Shown here: positions 23,701 through 34,278 of the stretch, piece after piece
Layout of the letters: each line of letters starts with the position of its first letter
Numbering within the stretch: position 1 is the first letter of the stretch
Source of the DNA: Galbula dea
Lineage: Eukaryota; Chordata; Aves; Piciformes; Galbulidae
Reading direction: 5' to 3'
Assembly (NCBI GenBank): GCA_013399015.1
Contig: VWZX01002922.1
Location: 266,853 to 330,852, forward strand
DNA: 64,000 nt
The notes under the pieces: generated by a model
The model's database searches: none
The model's input: only the letters and a program-made list of their open reading frames with translations
What the model was told of the DNA's origin: nothing
Translations under genes and position numbers: made by a program

Positions 23701-26700
23701 GGCTGTCCCGTATGCGCTGCTTGATGGCACTCAAGATCACAGAATCACAGAATATTAGGAGTTGGAAGGGACCTCGAAAGATCATCTAGTCCAACCCCCC
23801 TGCCACAGCAGGATTCCCTAGACCAGGTCACACAGAAGCGCGTCCAGACGGGTTTTGAATATCTCCATAGAAGGAGACTCCACAACCTCTCTGGGCAGTC
23901 TGTGCCAGTGCTCTGGCACCCTCACTGTGAAAAAATTCCTACGTGTATTCACACGGAATCTCCTATGCTTCAGCTTACAGCCCTTGCCTCTTGTCCTGTC
24001 ACTGGGCTTCACTGAGAAGAGCCTGATCCCATCCTCCCGACACACACCCTTCACATATTTAAAAGCATAGATGAGGTCACCCCTTAGCCTCCTCTTCTCC
24101 AAGCTAAAGAGACCCAGCTCCCTCAGCCTTTCCTCATAAGGAAGATGTTCCAGCCCCTTCATCATCTCTGTGGCTCTGCGCTGGACTCTTTCCAGCAGTT
24201 CCCTATCCTTCTTAAACTGAGGGGCCCAGAACTGGACACAATATTCCAGATGCGGCCTCACCAGGGTAGAGTAAAGTGTAAGAAGAACCTCTCTTGACCT
24301 ACTAGCCACACTGCTCCATAACCTTCCCTGACACTGAGGTCAAGTGGACAGGCCTGGATTCTCCTTCCAGCTTGTCTTGTAGATGGGCATCAGATTTGCT
24401 AACCTCCACTCAACTGTAGGATGGTTAGACCTTGAATGGACCAATCTATAATTTACTTTCTGAGCTCAGACCAAAGTACACAAGTAAAAAACTGCACTTC
24501 TTTCCTCTCATCCTTCAGCTCTGGATCCCTTCTTTCCTCTTCCTTTGTCACAGTGTTTCCCTGCTTTGCTCACTCCCCTTCTTCTTAGGTTGCTATAGCC
24601 ATCAGCACCACATGGAAGGCACAGGATTGTCCTTACCGAAAAGCAGAGAGGTGATGCCAGATTTCCTGCGCTGAGTTCTTCGTCGCACAATCTGTGGGAG
24701 AGGAAAGAGAGAGAACAAAGTGCACACATTAGGACTAATTTCAGAAACCAAAAAAAGCAATCATCCACTGTCCTGGCTTGGGTGAGAATAGAACTAATTC
24801 TGTTCAATGATTTTACTTTTCAGTTGAAGTTCCTCTGAGAAACTGCACTTTCTAAAACTAACAACATGTTTTTGCAGACACTGCCAGCTTCTAGCAGTGA
24901 TAAGGCCTAATGTTTAGATATACTACCACGGATGGGTATGCAAAGCAAGGTCAGTGCAGAATCTTGTGTCTCACATTGGGAGGTGCAGGGTAAAGACTGC
25001 ACCTTAAGGGAGGAGCAGACAGGACAGGTTACCCTAAACTGACCAAGTATTCCATTCCATATATGTCATATTCAAGATATAAGCTGGGGTTCAGTTCCCC
25101 ACTGCTAGGTTTTGCCTTTGGCTCTGGCTTTTTCTTTTTCTTCTCCTGCACTTCAATGGCTCGCATCTGAGGAGAACTCTTGTCTGTTCTGCCCTCTATC
25201 CTGATCCTTAAGTTTCTGCATCCAGTACCAGGATCCAGCCCCTGATCCTGACTCCCATCTGCTGCTGAGGCCTACTGCCGCAGTATCAGTGGTGACATAG
25301 TTACCATCAAGGGGGGTTTGGGTTTGGTGTTGGGTTTTGCACGTATTTGTATATATTTCATTTATTATTATTATTAAAATCGTTTTAGTTTTATTTTCCA
25401 ATCCATAAGTCTCTCTCTCTCCCATCCCCTTTCCCATGCCAGGGTCAGGGGGACACACGTAATAGGGAGTGTTTGTCATTGGGTTGGTGGTTGGCCCAGC
25501 CTCGACGCTTGACATCCACACAGGTCAGCTCTAGACAAGAAGTCCTGACAGCTACCACTGGAGGGGACAGGCAAGAGAACTGGCAATTTTAGACAGAAGT
25601 TGTTCCAGGTTTAATGCAATGAATCAGCTCTACTGCTTGATCTGCTCCACTTGCAAGTGGCTATTTATAGATCAATTATTATTTATGTATAGCTCAAGAA
25701 TCAATCATGATTCAAGTGAATAATTTTAGTTCTGATTCTATTTGTTGCCAAAAGCAGTTCTACATGTAATTATATATACATTTCTATGTGGATGCCTATT
25801 ACATTTTGGAATTGCAGGAGTGTCTTGTGATTAGCACACAGACGAGCATCAATGCCTTCTATGGAGGCTTCACAAACAGGAGCAACTACATCTGCAAGTG
25901 CACTCTATAGTCCAACATTAGACACAGGTGCATTTTTCACTCAGCTTCTCAAAGGGTGCTGCTGTTCTCTGACTTTACCTTCCAGCATTATATTAGCGCA
26001 TAAGTTTACTACTAACAGATTAACTCCAGTTCCTACTTCGCATGCTCCAAGTAAATTCTGCCAAAAGCATAGGTTGTTTCTTTTATTTTCCATTAATACA
26101 ATGCATCACTTTCCATCATAACCATCATTAATGACAATTACTATCAGTTTCATCAATTTCAATATCCCTTTCACCTGGGAATTTATCAACCAGGACAGAT
26201 CTGGCAACATTTCACTAGGACAGACCTCCCCCTTCACTTCCCAATACCTTTTCTCCACTGGATGACACAGTCATCCTGGCGCTAAAATCCTCCCAGGTGG
26301 GAGGACCTCTTGCTCACAGAGTAACTGGGAGGGAACATATAAGGGAATGGTAAAAAAGGAGCAGCAGAGACAGATGTGCACTCACTTTGGATAAATTGTT
26401 GACAGTGGTGCTGGAGTTAAGCAGCTGTCCTTGGTCAGCAATGAGGTAGGCCAAGTGTTTGCGACGTTGGGTCTCCACTGCCACATCTGTTAGAGAGCCA
26501 GCCACGCGCATGGCCTCCCGCAGCAACACATCTGCATCTTCAATCTGGCTTGGGATGTCCGACAGCGTGTTGAAGATCGAAGCAGAGTTTTCAGACTGGA
26601 TTAGCTCATCCTCCTGCAACAATGCAGTCATTTTGCCACACAGAACAGCGAGCACAACAGCTATGTTCTTGGGGTTGCCAGATGCAATTTTACATTCAGG

Positions 26701-29700
26701 ATACAGCCTGGGCCAGAAACAATGCAGGTACAACTAGATAATTCCATAAAAAACTTCAGTAGGAAGAGTCCAAACTACCTATGGGAGGAGAACAGCATCT
26801 TTTACTATTCTACTGCACAGAGATCTGCGTCCAAAACTCTAGCTGGCATACTTTTTAATCACAGCATCTATCACTGAAATGAAGTCAAATCAGCAAGGAA
26901 AGACAAACCAGAAGCTATTCTGTACCCAATTCCAGAACTGGGCATAGCAGGGATCTTGCTGGGGACAAGGGAATGGAAGCTGTGTAGTCTTACACATTAT
27001 AGAGTGCCTACCACATCAAACTGTGCTCCACCTTCCTCTTACTTCCATCAGGCTCAACCCTTCACGGAGAAAGGTGAACCACAGTATTATTTTTTGCATA
27101 AGAAGGAAAAGATCAGGTGGTTAAATGTAATCCAGTCAAATTAAATGTAGTCAGGACAATGCTAATCTCTTGAAGCACCCAACAGCACCATCAAAAGCTT
27201 CCTATATGACCACAACTGTGGCTTTTTATCACTGCTCAGAGAAGGTGAAAAAAATCAAGAAGCATCTTGGTATAGGTAAGATGGACCCTCAATAGAGTGG
27301 GGAACCTCATGGGGTTTAATTATGAAGGAATAAATGAGGTAGGCAGGGGAAACAGTAATCACTAAATTCTGTGAAGATCCATGGAAGTTCTTCACAGCCC
27401 AAGTACATACCCATATCACACAGAGGAAGTGGACACAAAACCTTCTTGCTGCTAAAACTTAGAATTTAACACTGACGTTGTACAAAGGAGGAAGAGAAGG
27501 TGTGAATTACCTTCATACTCAGCATGCCCAAAGTGATCTGGAACAGCACCAGAGAGCCCTGGTAGAAGAAGAGGTCCCAAATACGCAGCAGCAGCTTGAT
27601 GTGGACAACACTAGCAAAAGAGGTGAGGAACCAGTGCAAAGTGATCAAGGAGAGCTCTGTGAACAAAGACACAGAAAAGAAACATGACAAGTCTAGTAAA
27701 CCAACCAGTGAAGATGAATTCCCTTTAAGTGCTCTGCTGCCAGCTCATGTTTGCTCCTAGCCCTGCTGGTCTCCCTTTGTGAAACAAGAACAATAACTTT
27801 TGGATGCATCTCACCCTGGCAAGACAAGCTATGGTTTCTAGGGCACACTTTTACCAATATCGTGCTCCTGGAGCAGCTTGTCCAGGCGGGGCAGGTACTG
27901 CACAATAAGCTGTCGCAGGACACGCTGGTCAGTCTGCACGCCCATCAGGGTGGTACTGAAGTAGGAGGCAGGAACCAGTTCCTCGATGATAGCACACATC
28001 ATCCAGAAGGCATCTTCTTCCTCCAAGAAGAGCAGCAGAGAGGCAGCCACCTAGAATTTTGAAGGAAGAAGAACTGCATGTCCTAAGAGGAGTAGAACTC
28101 TCTCCCAACTTGTTCATATAGAGAGATGGAACCACATCTAGGTGACCAACATCTTCCTTCCTCCACAGCAGCTCTGCTACAGTCTTCCACTGAAATGATT
28201 TCTCCACAGTGCAATGCCTGTCCTGCCCCCTCAACAGATGGACTGAATTCTTCCACATCTTTGGACACATGGTGCTACTCTGCTCTCCCTTCCATAGGAA
28301 AACCATGCCATATAGAAGAGACTTCCCTTCAGCTCATAAGGAGCCCATAGTTTCTGGCAGCACAGTGTCAAAACACTTGCCCCAGCGTAGCCACCACAGA
28401 TAAAATAATCCCTATCAGAAAGACACTCTGAAAGCAGGTTACCATGCCAGTGCCTTGGCAATATCCAATCTCTGGGTACAGCCAGGCAAGTCCTCGTAAT
28501 ATCCTGCGTAGCCGCGGCACCCCAATACTGTTCATGTTGGAGAAACAGGCATTGCTGGGCATCGTGCGGAGCAAGTCCTTTTCAATCTATGAGACACCAA
28601 TAAGCAACGACAGAATTAGCTAACAGCATCTGAACAATTGCCTTCTGCTCTCTGCACTTCCCCATGGCCTCCTGCCTCAGGGAACTCTGCTTCCGTAAGT
28701 CCTTAGGCACACATCCGTAAGTCCTTAGGCACCAAAGAAGGTGGCCCTGACCAAGCACCTAGAGTCAGGTTAACAGCTTTCACTGGCATGTGGGAAAATG
28801 CCAGTGCAGATGGTGACTTGGTGAATCCCAATAAATACTTTCCTAAACTCAACCCCTCTCTTCACCCCTGAGAGCAGTAGGCATCCTGGTTGGGAATTTC
28901 ATCTGCTTGGATTTCAAGTAAGGGTTCCCAGCAAACCTATCCCAGAAAGAAACTAACAACTTGGCCATGTCTGTGACAGGGGACATGAAGCTACTAGTCC
29001 ACAGATCTGCCTTGGGCAGTGCTGTTTTTCCTTTCAACTGTTTTGAACCTAGCTTCTTGGTAAGAGGTAAACATGCACTAAGCTCAGTTTCTTTTGCCAC
29101 GGCCTTTGCCTTCTCCCACAAAAGGAGAGGTCAGAGGAAGAGGGAAAACACTCTGTAATAGTCTTGTTGGTGTTCAGAGACTTTGTATTTGAAGTAACAA
29201 AGACGGTCCCTGGAAGCAGCTGCCACTGGCTCAATGGAGGTGGATCTGTCAGCCTTTCACCCTTCACTTTCCTCAACAAAGATCAGGATGTTTTGCTGAG
29301 ACGCAACTGCAGCATTGTTTTCTGGCCTGCAGGCAGCATGGGTCCAATCTTTTCCTCACTATAGGAGAAATATGCCCAGCAGGATTCAATTAACACGTCC
29401 TCTCAGCTGTTCCTGCTGCAGGTGTCAGGCAAACACTCCTTCCTCCTTACTGTGTAGTGCTAACTCACACCAAATCACTTATGCAGCAAAGCCTGCCTTT
29501 CTCCCCACTCCTTTGTGCCCAGTCAGCACCAAGTAGCATCTCCTACCTGTTTGGCAGCAATGGTTTCATCATTAGAGCTGTTTTTCACAATATCCCGATA
29601 TGACATCTCCGAATTCCTCTTCTTCTGCAAGGCCCCCGACAGGCGCATCCACAGCTGGGGGGAGAGGATGAACAGAGATAGGAAAAGTCTCAAAGCCAAA

Positions 29701-32700
29701 GAAAGCCATAATCTGGTACCCTCTCAAGCAGGAGAAAGTAGTCTTGTTCCACCATCTCTCACTCCAGGCAGAAGAGCCTGCCCAGAACAGGCTGCACTCT
29801 CACCTGTGGCCTCATGCTATGTGGAATGCCGGCTAGCACCAGGGAGCGCAGCTTGTCTGAACGCGGTAGAGTGACCTCAATTTTGTCCCAGGTGAGGTCG
29901 CCCACGTCATGGTTGTGAGTGAATTCCAGATGAGCCTGCCACTTGAGCCTCTGCTGTGGCTCCTCGGTCAGTGGGACTCCCAGAAGCTTGCTGGAATTTA
30001 GCTCAGCACCGTCTGCCTCAGCAAAGGAAGGAGAATGAAATGAAGACAAATGAGAGAGGGAACAGGAGAGGGGACAAATGTAGGGCAGGGTGGGAAGTAC
30101 GAAGGCCATCTGAAGAAAGCACATTAAAAACATTCACGTCTTTCAGCCAGAGCATAGGAAGGCAAAGCTTGGTTTCTGTCTTCTGCATGCAACAAATTCT
30201 ATGGTCATAAGCAAAAAGCACTGGGGACTTAAGACCTAAGAAGCTGTTGGCAGGCTTCTAGTCTCTGCTTATTCATGATTTAGAGCGGAGTGTGGCTGGA
30301 ATTAAACAAGACCCCGGCAGCTGGGTTTTGTAAGGATCTGTAAATCAGGCTGACAGAAGTAAAGCAAGCCCGGAGGTGGCAAGCAGAAATAATATGCTTG
30401 TGCAAGTAATGAGGTACAAAGTGTTAACGTTGGGGATATTTAATCACCCAAAAAGCTTTAATAAGGACACTTCCAAATTCCTAATGCCTATCACATGTTC
30501 TGGCTGAAGAAAACTGCTGTATCCTGTCTTCACCTCTGGGTCACTGCTTCAAATAGGATCCTCTATGAATCAAGGTGCCTCAGCGTACATACGCGAACAA
30601 CTTCTGCCCTCACACTCTATGGCCTGAGCCCTGGAAATGCCCTCTCAGAGCACACAAAGCAATTCCTACATCCCCCACTCCTTTCTCTTCCTCTTTGCAA
30701 AGGCAGCCAGCTGTTGTAGTCCAATGCTCAGCTGCAACAGCTCTGCACACTTCCTCCTATTAAGTTGTCTGCCTCTCTGTCTTGCAGAAAAACCACAGTG
30801 TAGGTTCTGCCCCTGCAATTTGCCCTCCACTTTGCCAAGATGCTGGGGTGGCTAGAATGCATGCTGCTGCCGCTCACCTTGGCGGAAAGTTTTTCAACAG
30901 ACAGCACATGTCTCTGTGCCTGCTATAGTGTTTGCAGTACTACTGAACATGACAGACCACTGGCAACTGGGAAAGCTGCCTTTCCCCAGCATACAGGTGT
31001 TAATGGAAATTGTAACCTTCCTCTTAGCTCTCCTCTGTCCTACCCATGGCACAAGCACTAAGGAGATAGAAAAGACTTTGCTGCACAGTCTACGGTCCAG
31101 ACTCCTGTAGGCGCAGCACATCTAATGAACTTGGTAACAATGGATGATGACAGGTGGGTAGACAAGACCTAGCACAGATTGGTTGTAAAATCACTCTGTC
31201 ATACTTGAAAGCGTGGGAAGGGCTGGATGCAGGAGGCAATGGAAAGGGGAGGGATGGGGCTGGTTTTACCTTCCTTATCAACTCGGAAACCGAATTCATC
31301 ATAGTGGAACTCTGGCTGCTCAATGGATTCTTCTTTCTGAAAGATGTGAGGACAGAGAATACTTTCATCAGTTTAGCACTAAGCAACTGAATGGATACAT
31401 ACGGATATTGCCCAATGCCCCCACTGCTTTCGTTGTACTCTGAGCAACTAGACTCCTTGCCTTTTTATTTTCAATGCCTCCCCAGGTGTTGCATGCCATT
31501 CCCATTTTGACTTCTCCATGGAAGTTGTGAAGCCCTACCTTCACAACTGCACACCTTTTCCCAGCAATCCTTTTACCAGCAAGGCTGGAACATACCATCA
31601 TGTCAAAATCACAATTCCCTCCCAGAGGGGCACACAGCCCTCCTCAAGGACTGAGGAATCCACATACACCAGCTAAAGTGGTCTGTACTGTTTGCATCTC
31701 TAGTACACAGCAGTCCTCTGTCACCTCTGCACACACACTGCAAATTCAGCTCCCTGCATTGCTCCATCTCCTGCCTGTTGATTTCAGATGTTCTCTGAAA
31801 GACATCAGGCAAAACTAGGATTTGCACCTGTAGAGCTACGCCCAAACTGTAGGCCAAAGGAAATAAAGGTCCATGACCCAAATCTTAACTTCCCTTATCT
31901 GTGCTTCTGATTGGCATTACGGGATACAGACTGAAGGTTACAAACAGGCTTTTTTAAGGAGCGAAAACCTACAGATATCTCCCCTTTCCTGCAAATCTGC
32001 CTGCCTCCACTGTGGGGTCTCTCACAATCAATGCACTCAGGGAGCACCGAAGAAGTGTCCTTCTAGCATAGCTCCACATTAAACTTTAATCTGCTTCACT
32101 GGACACAACTGCCTTCAGCAAATACTGTGGGCAAGTTATGAAATTTCATGGCTGCTTCCTTCCTTCCTGCTCTGCCCACCTGGTGAAAAGTCTTGAGGCT
32201 AGCATTTCCTGCCGTGCACAAGCCACCCAGAGTAGCCTGATGGTGACAGAGACTCCCTGAGGGTGTCAACATCTTTACTGTGGAGCAACAGTTGCAAAAC
32301 AGTGGGGCAATAATTCACACAAGTTTGTTTGTTTTCTGCAAGATGCTCTTGCAAGAGCCAGGATGTAACCACAAAACACATGAAGTTTAAGGAGCAAACA
32401 AATGTCCACAACCAAACCAGTGGGTGTAGGAGTCCACCTCTTCCCTCCTTCCCTACGGCTTTCAGAGATGACCAGAAATCACCAGGGTCCCTTCACTACT
32501 GTGCAGAACATCCCCTCCCTGCCCCACACCATACCTGTGTGTATTTTGCCAGAATCTCCTGAGGCCAAATGCTGGGAGTGAGTGCTGAGAAGGGACCCCC
32601 AGCAGAGGGAGTGTGATGGCCTAAACAGAGATCAACATATAGCAGTGAGAACCTGGAAGGAGTCCATTGGAAGACTCACACTCAGTAAAGACTGTTCCAG

Positions 32701-33916
32701 CAAGAGAAAGACTCTCAGCAGTTTGTCACTACTGTCACTCTAGACATTGCGACAGCTCCCACTTCACCAAGGAAGCAAGTAATTTCAAAGGGTTTTGTCC
32801 CTTATCATCAAACAAAATAAGCTGAAAGGTCAAACAGAGCTCCCTCTAGGAAAGGGACTTTTAGGGAAGAGAAATAGTTCCGTGACATCATGTGATCTTT
32901 CTTCTGCTTGGAAAAGCTGTGCAGTCAGTGCCAAGCCAGAGGGACCATTAAAAACCCCCACATTATTATGGACAAGTAAACCTCTCCTACAGAGTCACTA
33001 ACCCCAGCACCAGCAGCACTCTAGAGTTCCTTGAAATTTTGTCACCCAGGCACCAAAAATGGGAAATCAGAGTCCTTAGCAAGAAGCTCTTTCTGCTGAA
33101 GGGCTGGGATACTCCTGCCCCTCCCTTCAAGGTTCTCAGACCATGCATAAAAAGCTGCAGCAATGCAAATATGCCTATCATCATGGTCTTTTGTGTTCAG
33201 GGTAAGCACTTTCTCAGTCAAGTAGTGTCCCACTGAACAGCTTCCTTTGTAATAACAGCAATGTCCAGTTTTGCAATTGAAGGAGACAAGCTTGTCCCAG
33301 GCCTCCTGCTAAGCACATCAGTAACAAAAAGGTTCACTTGGCTTTGAAGTATAGTCTCCCTCAGGGTTATACACCCTCAAATAACCAGCTGGACTGGGAA
33401 GGAAGATGTACACAAAAATATGGTGTGGGAGAGTGGGCCACTGTAAGAAGGACAAGCTGAAGGAGACCTAGTTTTAGTAAAGGTCATATCTCTGTAGTTC
33501 ACAGTTGAACTCAAGTAACTATTCAGCCTTCTGTCTGTCCTAGAGCTACCATTTTACAGCAAAAACCTTTCAGATATGATCTGAAGCAAGCCACCTACTT
33601 TGGGGCAAGTCTTGGAATAGAGCAAACATTACAAAAAATGGGGAAGTCAGACTACATTTCAATCTCCTGCTCTGTGTTCAGGATCTGAAGCAGCTTCTGC
33701 AGGCTTCAGTACAGGGTAAAGGAATGAACTGAATTCACTCTGAGTGAAAAGGCAGTTGGGTCACAGAGTGGGTTGGTCTTTTCTCCCTCAATTTGACCAG
33801 ATAGCATATTAATGTAAAGAATGGCTCCTGGAACCAGTAACTAAGTTGCAGCTGAAGAAATACCAAGCTACCTAACAAGAAAGTACAGTGTCCATTTTTG
33901 TCTGCTCACCTGACAT
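11668..33916 (-). CDS. SGSM3: Small G protein signaling modulator 3 (complete, 21 coding exons)
   Basis: SGSM3 is a cytoplasmic TBC-domain protein with SH3 and RUN domains that acts on RAB/RAP-type small G proteins and vesicle traffic. Joining 21 exons gives 2262 nt (753 residues plus stop; human is about 749), with every junction in frame. The TBC domain lies at about residues 115-312. The arginine finger is in IEKDLLR (R166) and the glutamine finger in YCQG (Q203). The SH3 domain lies at about 486-543 (ALLDFERHDDDELGF ... CWVGE ... WFPAKFVE). The RUN domain is at about 560-722, ending LSQDWELP. The start is fixed by a 7-nt coding exon, ATG TCA G, with A at -3. The final codon is TGN because base 11668 is N; homology says TGA. 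A separate non-coding exon lies near 43.8 kb, so intron 1 is about 9.8 kb. Confidence 0.96.
12165..12225 (-). CDS. SGSM3: SGSM3 coding exon 20 (end of RUN)
   Basis: It encodes VLCKFAFSLSQDWELPIKRE after one base completing an Arg codon. The donor is GTGAGT and the acceptor CATTGCAG. Confidence 0.93.
13791..13913 (-). CDS. SGSM3: SGSM3 coding exon 19 (RUN)
   Basis: It encodes EQVLHLWLEVLCSSLQTVEK and WFHPWSFLRSPGWVQIKCEL. An internal CTGCAG looks like an acceptor, but the frame and human sequence run straight through it, so it is one exon. The donor is GTAAGT. Confidence 0.94.
14229..14314 (-). CDS. SGSM3: SGSM3 coding exon 18 (RUN)
   Basis: It encodes AVQAVNVTHDAAHAQMDVKL and RSLICIGL, ending with two bases of an Asn codon. 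The donor is GTAAGT. Confidence 0.94.
14611..14659 (-). CDS. SGSM3: SGSM3 coding exon 17 (RUN)
   Basis: A short exon encoding LDEDGKVLTPEELLYR, identical in pattern to human. Acceptor CTTTGCAG, donor GTGAGT. Confidence 0.94.
15011..15081 (-). CDS. SGSM3: SGSM3 coding exon 16 (RUN)
   Basis: It encodes AASREVERDFDSVYSRLVLC and KTY plus two bases of Arg. Donor GTAAGG, acceptor CTACTAG. Confidence 0.94.
15179..15331 (-). CDS. SGSM3: SGSM3 coding exon 15 (start of RUN)
   Basis: Fifty-one codons in phase 0, beginning YSIAGDDSVTEGVTDLVRG and ending ACHPWLFIEE. It holds an 8-base G run on the coding strand (15208-15215) that encodes part of LLGGA; the frame is intact. Confidence 0.95.
16429..16478 (-). 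CDS. SGSM3: SGSM3 coding exon 14 (end of SH3)
   Basis: It encodes WFPAKFVEILDERSKE after two bases completing Gly. Donor GTAATT, acceptor TTTCTAG. Confidence 0.94.
16916..16970 (-). CDS. SGSM3: SGSM3 coding exon 13 (SH3)
   Basis: It encodes IISQKDEHCWVGELNGLR, including the conserved SH3 tryptophan in CWVGE. Acceptor TTTTTTAG, donor GTGAGA. Confidence 0.94.
17496..17651 (-). CDS. SGSM3: SGSM3 coding exon 12 (start of SH3)
   Basis: Fifty-two codons in phase 0 encoding DLTPDYSMESHQRDHENYVA, a basic RNRRRRAK stretch and ALLDFERHDDDELGF. The last is the ALYDF-type SH3 opening. Confidence 0.95.
17961..18088 (-). CDS. SGSM3: SGSM3 coding exon 11
   Basis: It encodes DDDLEALKAKNIKQTELVAD, then LREAILQVARHFQCVDPKNC. 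It links the TBC-distal helix region to the SH3 domain. Confidence 0.95.
19950..19972. repeat. Perfect inverted repeat, 9-bp arms
   Basis: ATGCTCATC and GATGAGCAT flank a 5-base loop CAAAA in an SGSM3 intron. A direct repeat of ATCCAAAAGA overlaps it. No function is evident. Confidence 0.6.
20123..20205 (+). mobile_element. CR1 LINE 3'-end fragment
   Basis: It contains the CR1 3' terminal pattern TTGGACTACA...CCTAGAGGTCCCTTCCAA and ends near TGATTCTATG, in sense orientation. Confidence 0.75.
20233..20762 (-). mobile_element. CR1 LINE, 3' part of ORF2
   Basis: On the minus strand it encodes the CR1 C-terminal block (LEQVQRRATKMVRGLEHLP, LRELRLFSLEKRRLQGDLI, VVRHWNRLLREVVDAPSL), followed by the 3'UTR. 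The frame is open for about 134 codons. It lies in the 6.5-kb SGSM3 intron between coding exons 10 and 11. Confidence 0.92.
21655..22183 (+). mobile_element. CR1 LINE 3' fragment, sense
   Basis: Degenerate CR1 ORF2 end in plus orientation (GAGAAGAGGAGATTCAGGGG, AAATTCTTCACTGTAAGAGT), with the 3' tail AATGATTCAATGATTCTATA. Several frameshifts mark it as old. Confidence 0.9.
22466..22640 (-). mobile_element. CR1 LINE 3'-end fragment, antisense
   Basis: Reads AGAATCATTTTGATTGGCAG ... ACCTCCAGGGATGGTGACTC, a classic CR1 3' end on the minus strand. Confidence 0.85.
22919..23640 (+). mobile_element. Solo ERV LTR, copy 1 (722 bp)
   Basis: It begins TGTCCTGGTTTGGG and ends CTTCGACA, flanked by a perfect 5-bp target-site duplication CCAGA (22914-22918 and 23641-23645). 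An ATTAAA polyadenylation signal lies at 23501-23506 after an (ATT)n run. No internal retroviral genes are present. It is inserted into a CR1 reverse-transcriptase region. The 5-bp duplication suggests an ERVL-like element. Confidence 0.9.
23746..24316 (-). mobile_element. CR1 LINE nested inside an older CR1
   Basis: The minus-strand frame of about 163 codons reads LVRPHLEYCVQFWAPQFKKD, LLERVQRRATEMMKGLEHLP, FFTVRVPEHWHRLPREVVES, and the 3' end ATTCTGTGATTCTGTGATC. It is better preserved than its host copy. Confidence 0.88.
24637..24691 (-). CDS. SGSM3: SGSM3 coding exon 10, sandwiched between repeats
   Basis: It encodes IVRRRTQRRKSGITSLLF plus one base of Gly, with acceptor CTCTCCCACAG and donor GTAAGG. 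A solo LTR (24769-25514) lies only 77 bp upstream in transcription direction, and a nested CR1/LTR block ends about 200 bp downstream. Confidence 0.93.
24769..25514 (+). mobile_element. Solo ERV LTR, copy 2 (746 bp)
   Basis: Same family and orientation as copy 1: begins TGTCCTGGCTTGGG, ends GCTTGACA, flanked by perfect TCCAC duplications (24764-24768 and 25515-25519). Polyadenylation signal ATTAAA at 25373-25378. It starts 77 bp from SGSM3 coding exon 10. Confidence 0.9.
26386..26613 (-). CDS. SGSM3: SGSM3 coding exon 9
   Basis: Seventy-six codons in phase 0 with ELIQSENSASIFNTLSDIPS, DVAVETQRRKHLAYLIADQ and NNLSK. Acceptor ATTGTTGCAG, donor GTGAGT. Confidence 0.95.
27511..27656 (-). CDS. 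SGSM3: SGSM3 coding exon 8 (TBC)
   Basis: It encodes LSLITLHWFLTSFASVVHIK and LLLRIWDLFFYQGS, the TBC WDLFF-type motif, ending LGMLSMK. Donor GTAATT. Confidence 0.95.
27855..28050 (-). CDS. SGSM3: SGSM3 coding exon 7 (TBC)
   Basis: It encodes VAASLLLFLEEEDAFWMM and PASYFSTTLMGVQTDQRVLR, ending LLQEHDI plus one base of Glu. Acceptor AAAATTCTAG, donor GTAAAA. Confidence 0.95.
28443..28586 (-). CDS. SGSM3: SGSM3 coding exon 6 (TBC catalytic fingers)
   Basis: Forty-eight codons in phase 0. IEKDLLRTMPSNACF holds the IxxDxxR arginine finger and WLYPEIGYCQGTGM the YCQG glutamine finger, so both GAP-type residues are present. Confidence 0.96.
28693..28733. repeat. Short tandem duplication in SGSM3 intron
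   Basis: An 18-base unit, CCGTAAGTCCTTAGGCAC, occurs twice with ACAT between them. Confidence 0.7.
29547..29654 (-). CDS. SGSM3: SGSM3 coding exon 5 (TBC)
   Basis: Thirty-six codons in phase 0 encoding LWMRLSGALQKKRNSEMSYR and DIVKNSSNDETIAAKQ. Acceptor TCCCCCCAG, donor GTAGGA. Confidence 0.95.
29804..30012 (-). CDS. SGSM3: SGSM3 coding exon 4 (start of TBC)
   Basis: It contains WQAHLEFTHNHDVGDLTWDK and LRSLVLAGIPHSMRPQ. The acceptor GCTGAGGCAG keeps frame with exon 3. Confidence 0.94.
31270..31336 (-). CDS. SGSM3: SGSM3 coding exon 3
   Basis: It encodes KEESIEQPEFHYDEFGFRVD and KE plus one base, matching the human N-terminal acidic segment. Donor GTAAAA, acceptor ATCTTTCAG. Confidence 0.94.
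32535..32620 (-). CDS. SGSM3: SGSM3 coding exon 2
   Basis: It encodes HHTPSAGGPFSALTPSIWPQ and EILAKYTQ. It starts with two bases that complete the Gly begun in exon 1. Donor GTATGG. Confidence 0.94.
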
Positions 33917-33993
33917 TGTGCTTGCTAAGGCCAAGTAGCGGAGGCTGTCAACAGGTCCAGAAATGCTGTTCTCAGAGATGAGAGGTCATTAAC
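33910..33993 (-). CDS. SGSM3: SGSM3 first coding exon with start codon (7 coding nt)
   Basis: The exon runs from acceptor TTTATAGCAG to donor GTGAGC. Only its last 7 nt code (33916-33910, ATG TCA G), giving Met-Ser-Gly as in human. The rest (33917-33993) is 5'UTR. A at -3 gives a good Kozak context. Confidence 0.9.
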
Positions 33994-34278
33994 CTGCTAT
34001 AAAGAGGAAAAAAAGATGGTGATGAGAGAATTTAATTACCATCTTAAGAACATGGGGTGGGACAGACATCATGCACATTTCCCACAGGAAAATCAAATCC
34101 CTTAGTATTCCAGAGACTGGAATTTCCTCTTGGTTTTATACCTACCCATCACCTAGAAAGAGCACACTGTCATTCACCAAATTCCTTTTGACAGTAATAG
34201 CATTCCTGATTGAACAAATACCAAAAATCAAGTCAACTTTCAACACCTTTTCCATCCCACATTGCAAGTCCTGCTTTT

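Larger units (their letters stand above)
22655..24430 (-). mobile_element. CR1 LINE split by two later insertions
   Basis: Three minus-strand pieces of one reverse-transcriptase frame line up: 24317-24430 (LANLMPIYK), 23641-23745 (IKQRIRDSQM, RPRQHGFMKSRSFLIIL) and 22655-22918 (THLVDEGKAVNTVYLDLCKA). They are interrupted by a second CR1 (about 23746-24316) and by a solo LTR (22919-23640). Insertion order follows directly: this CR1 first. Confidence 0.85.
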
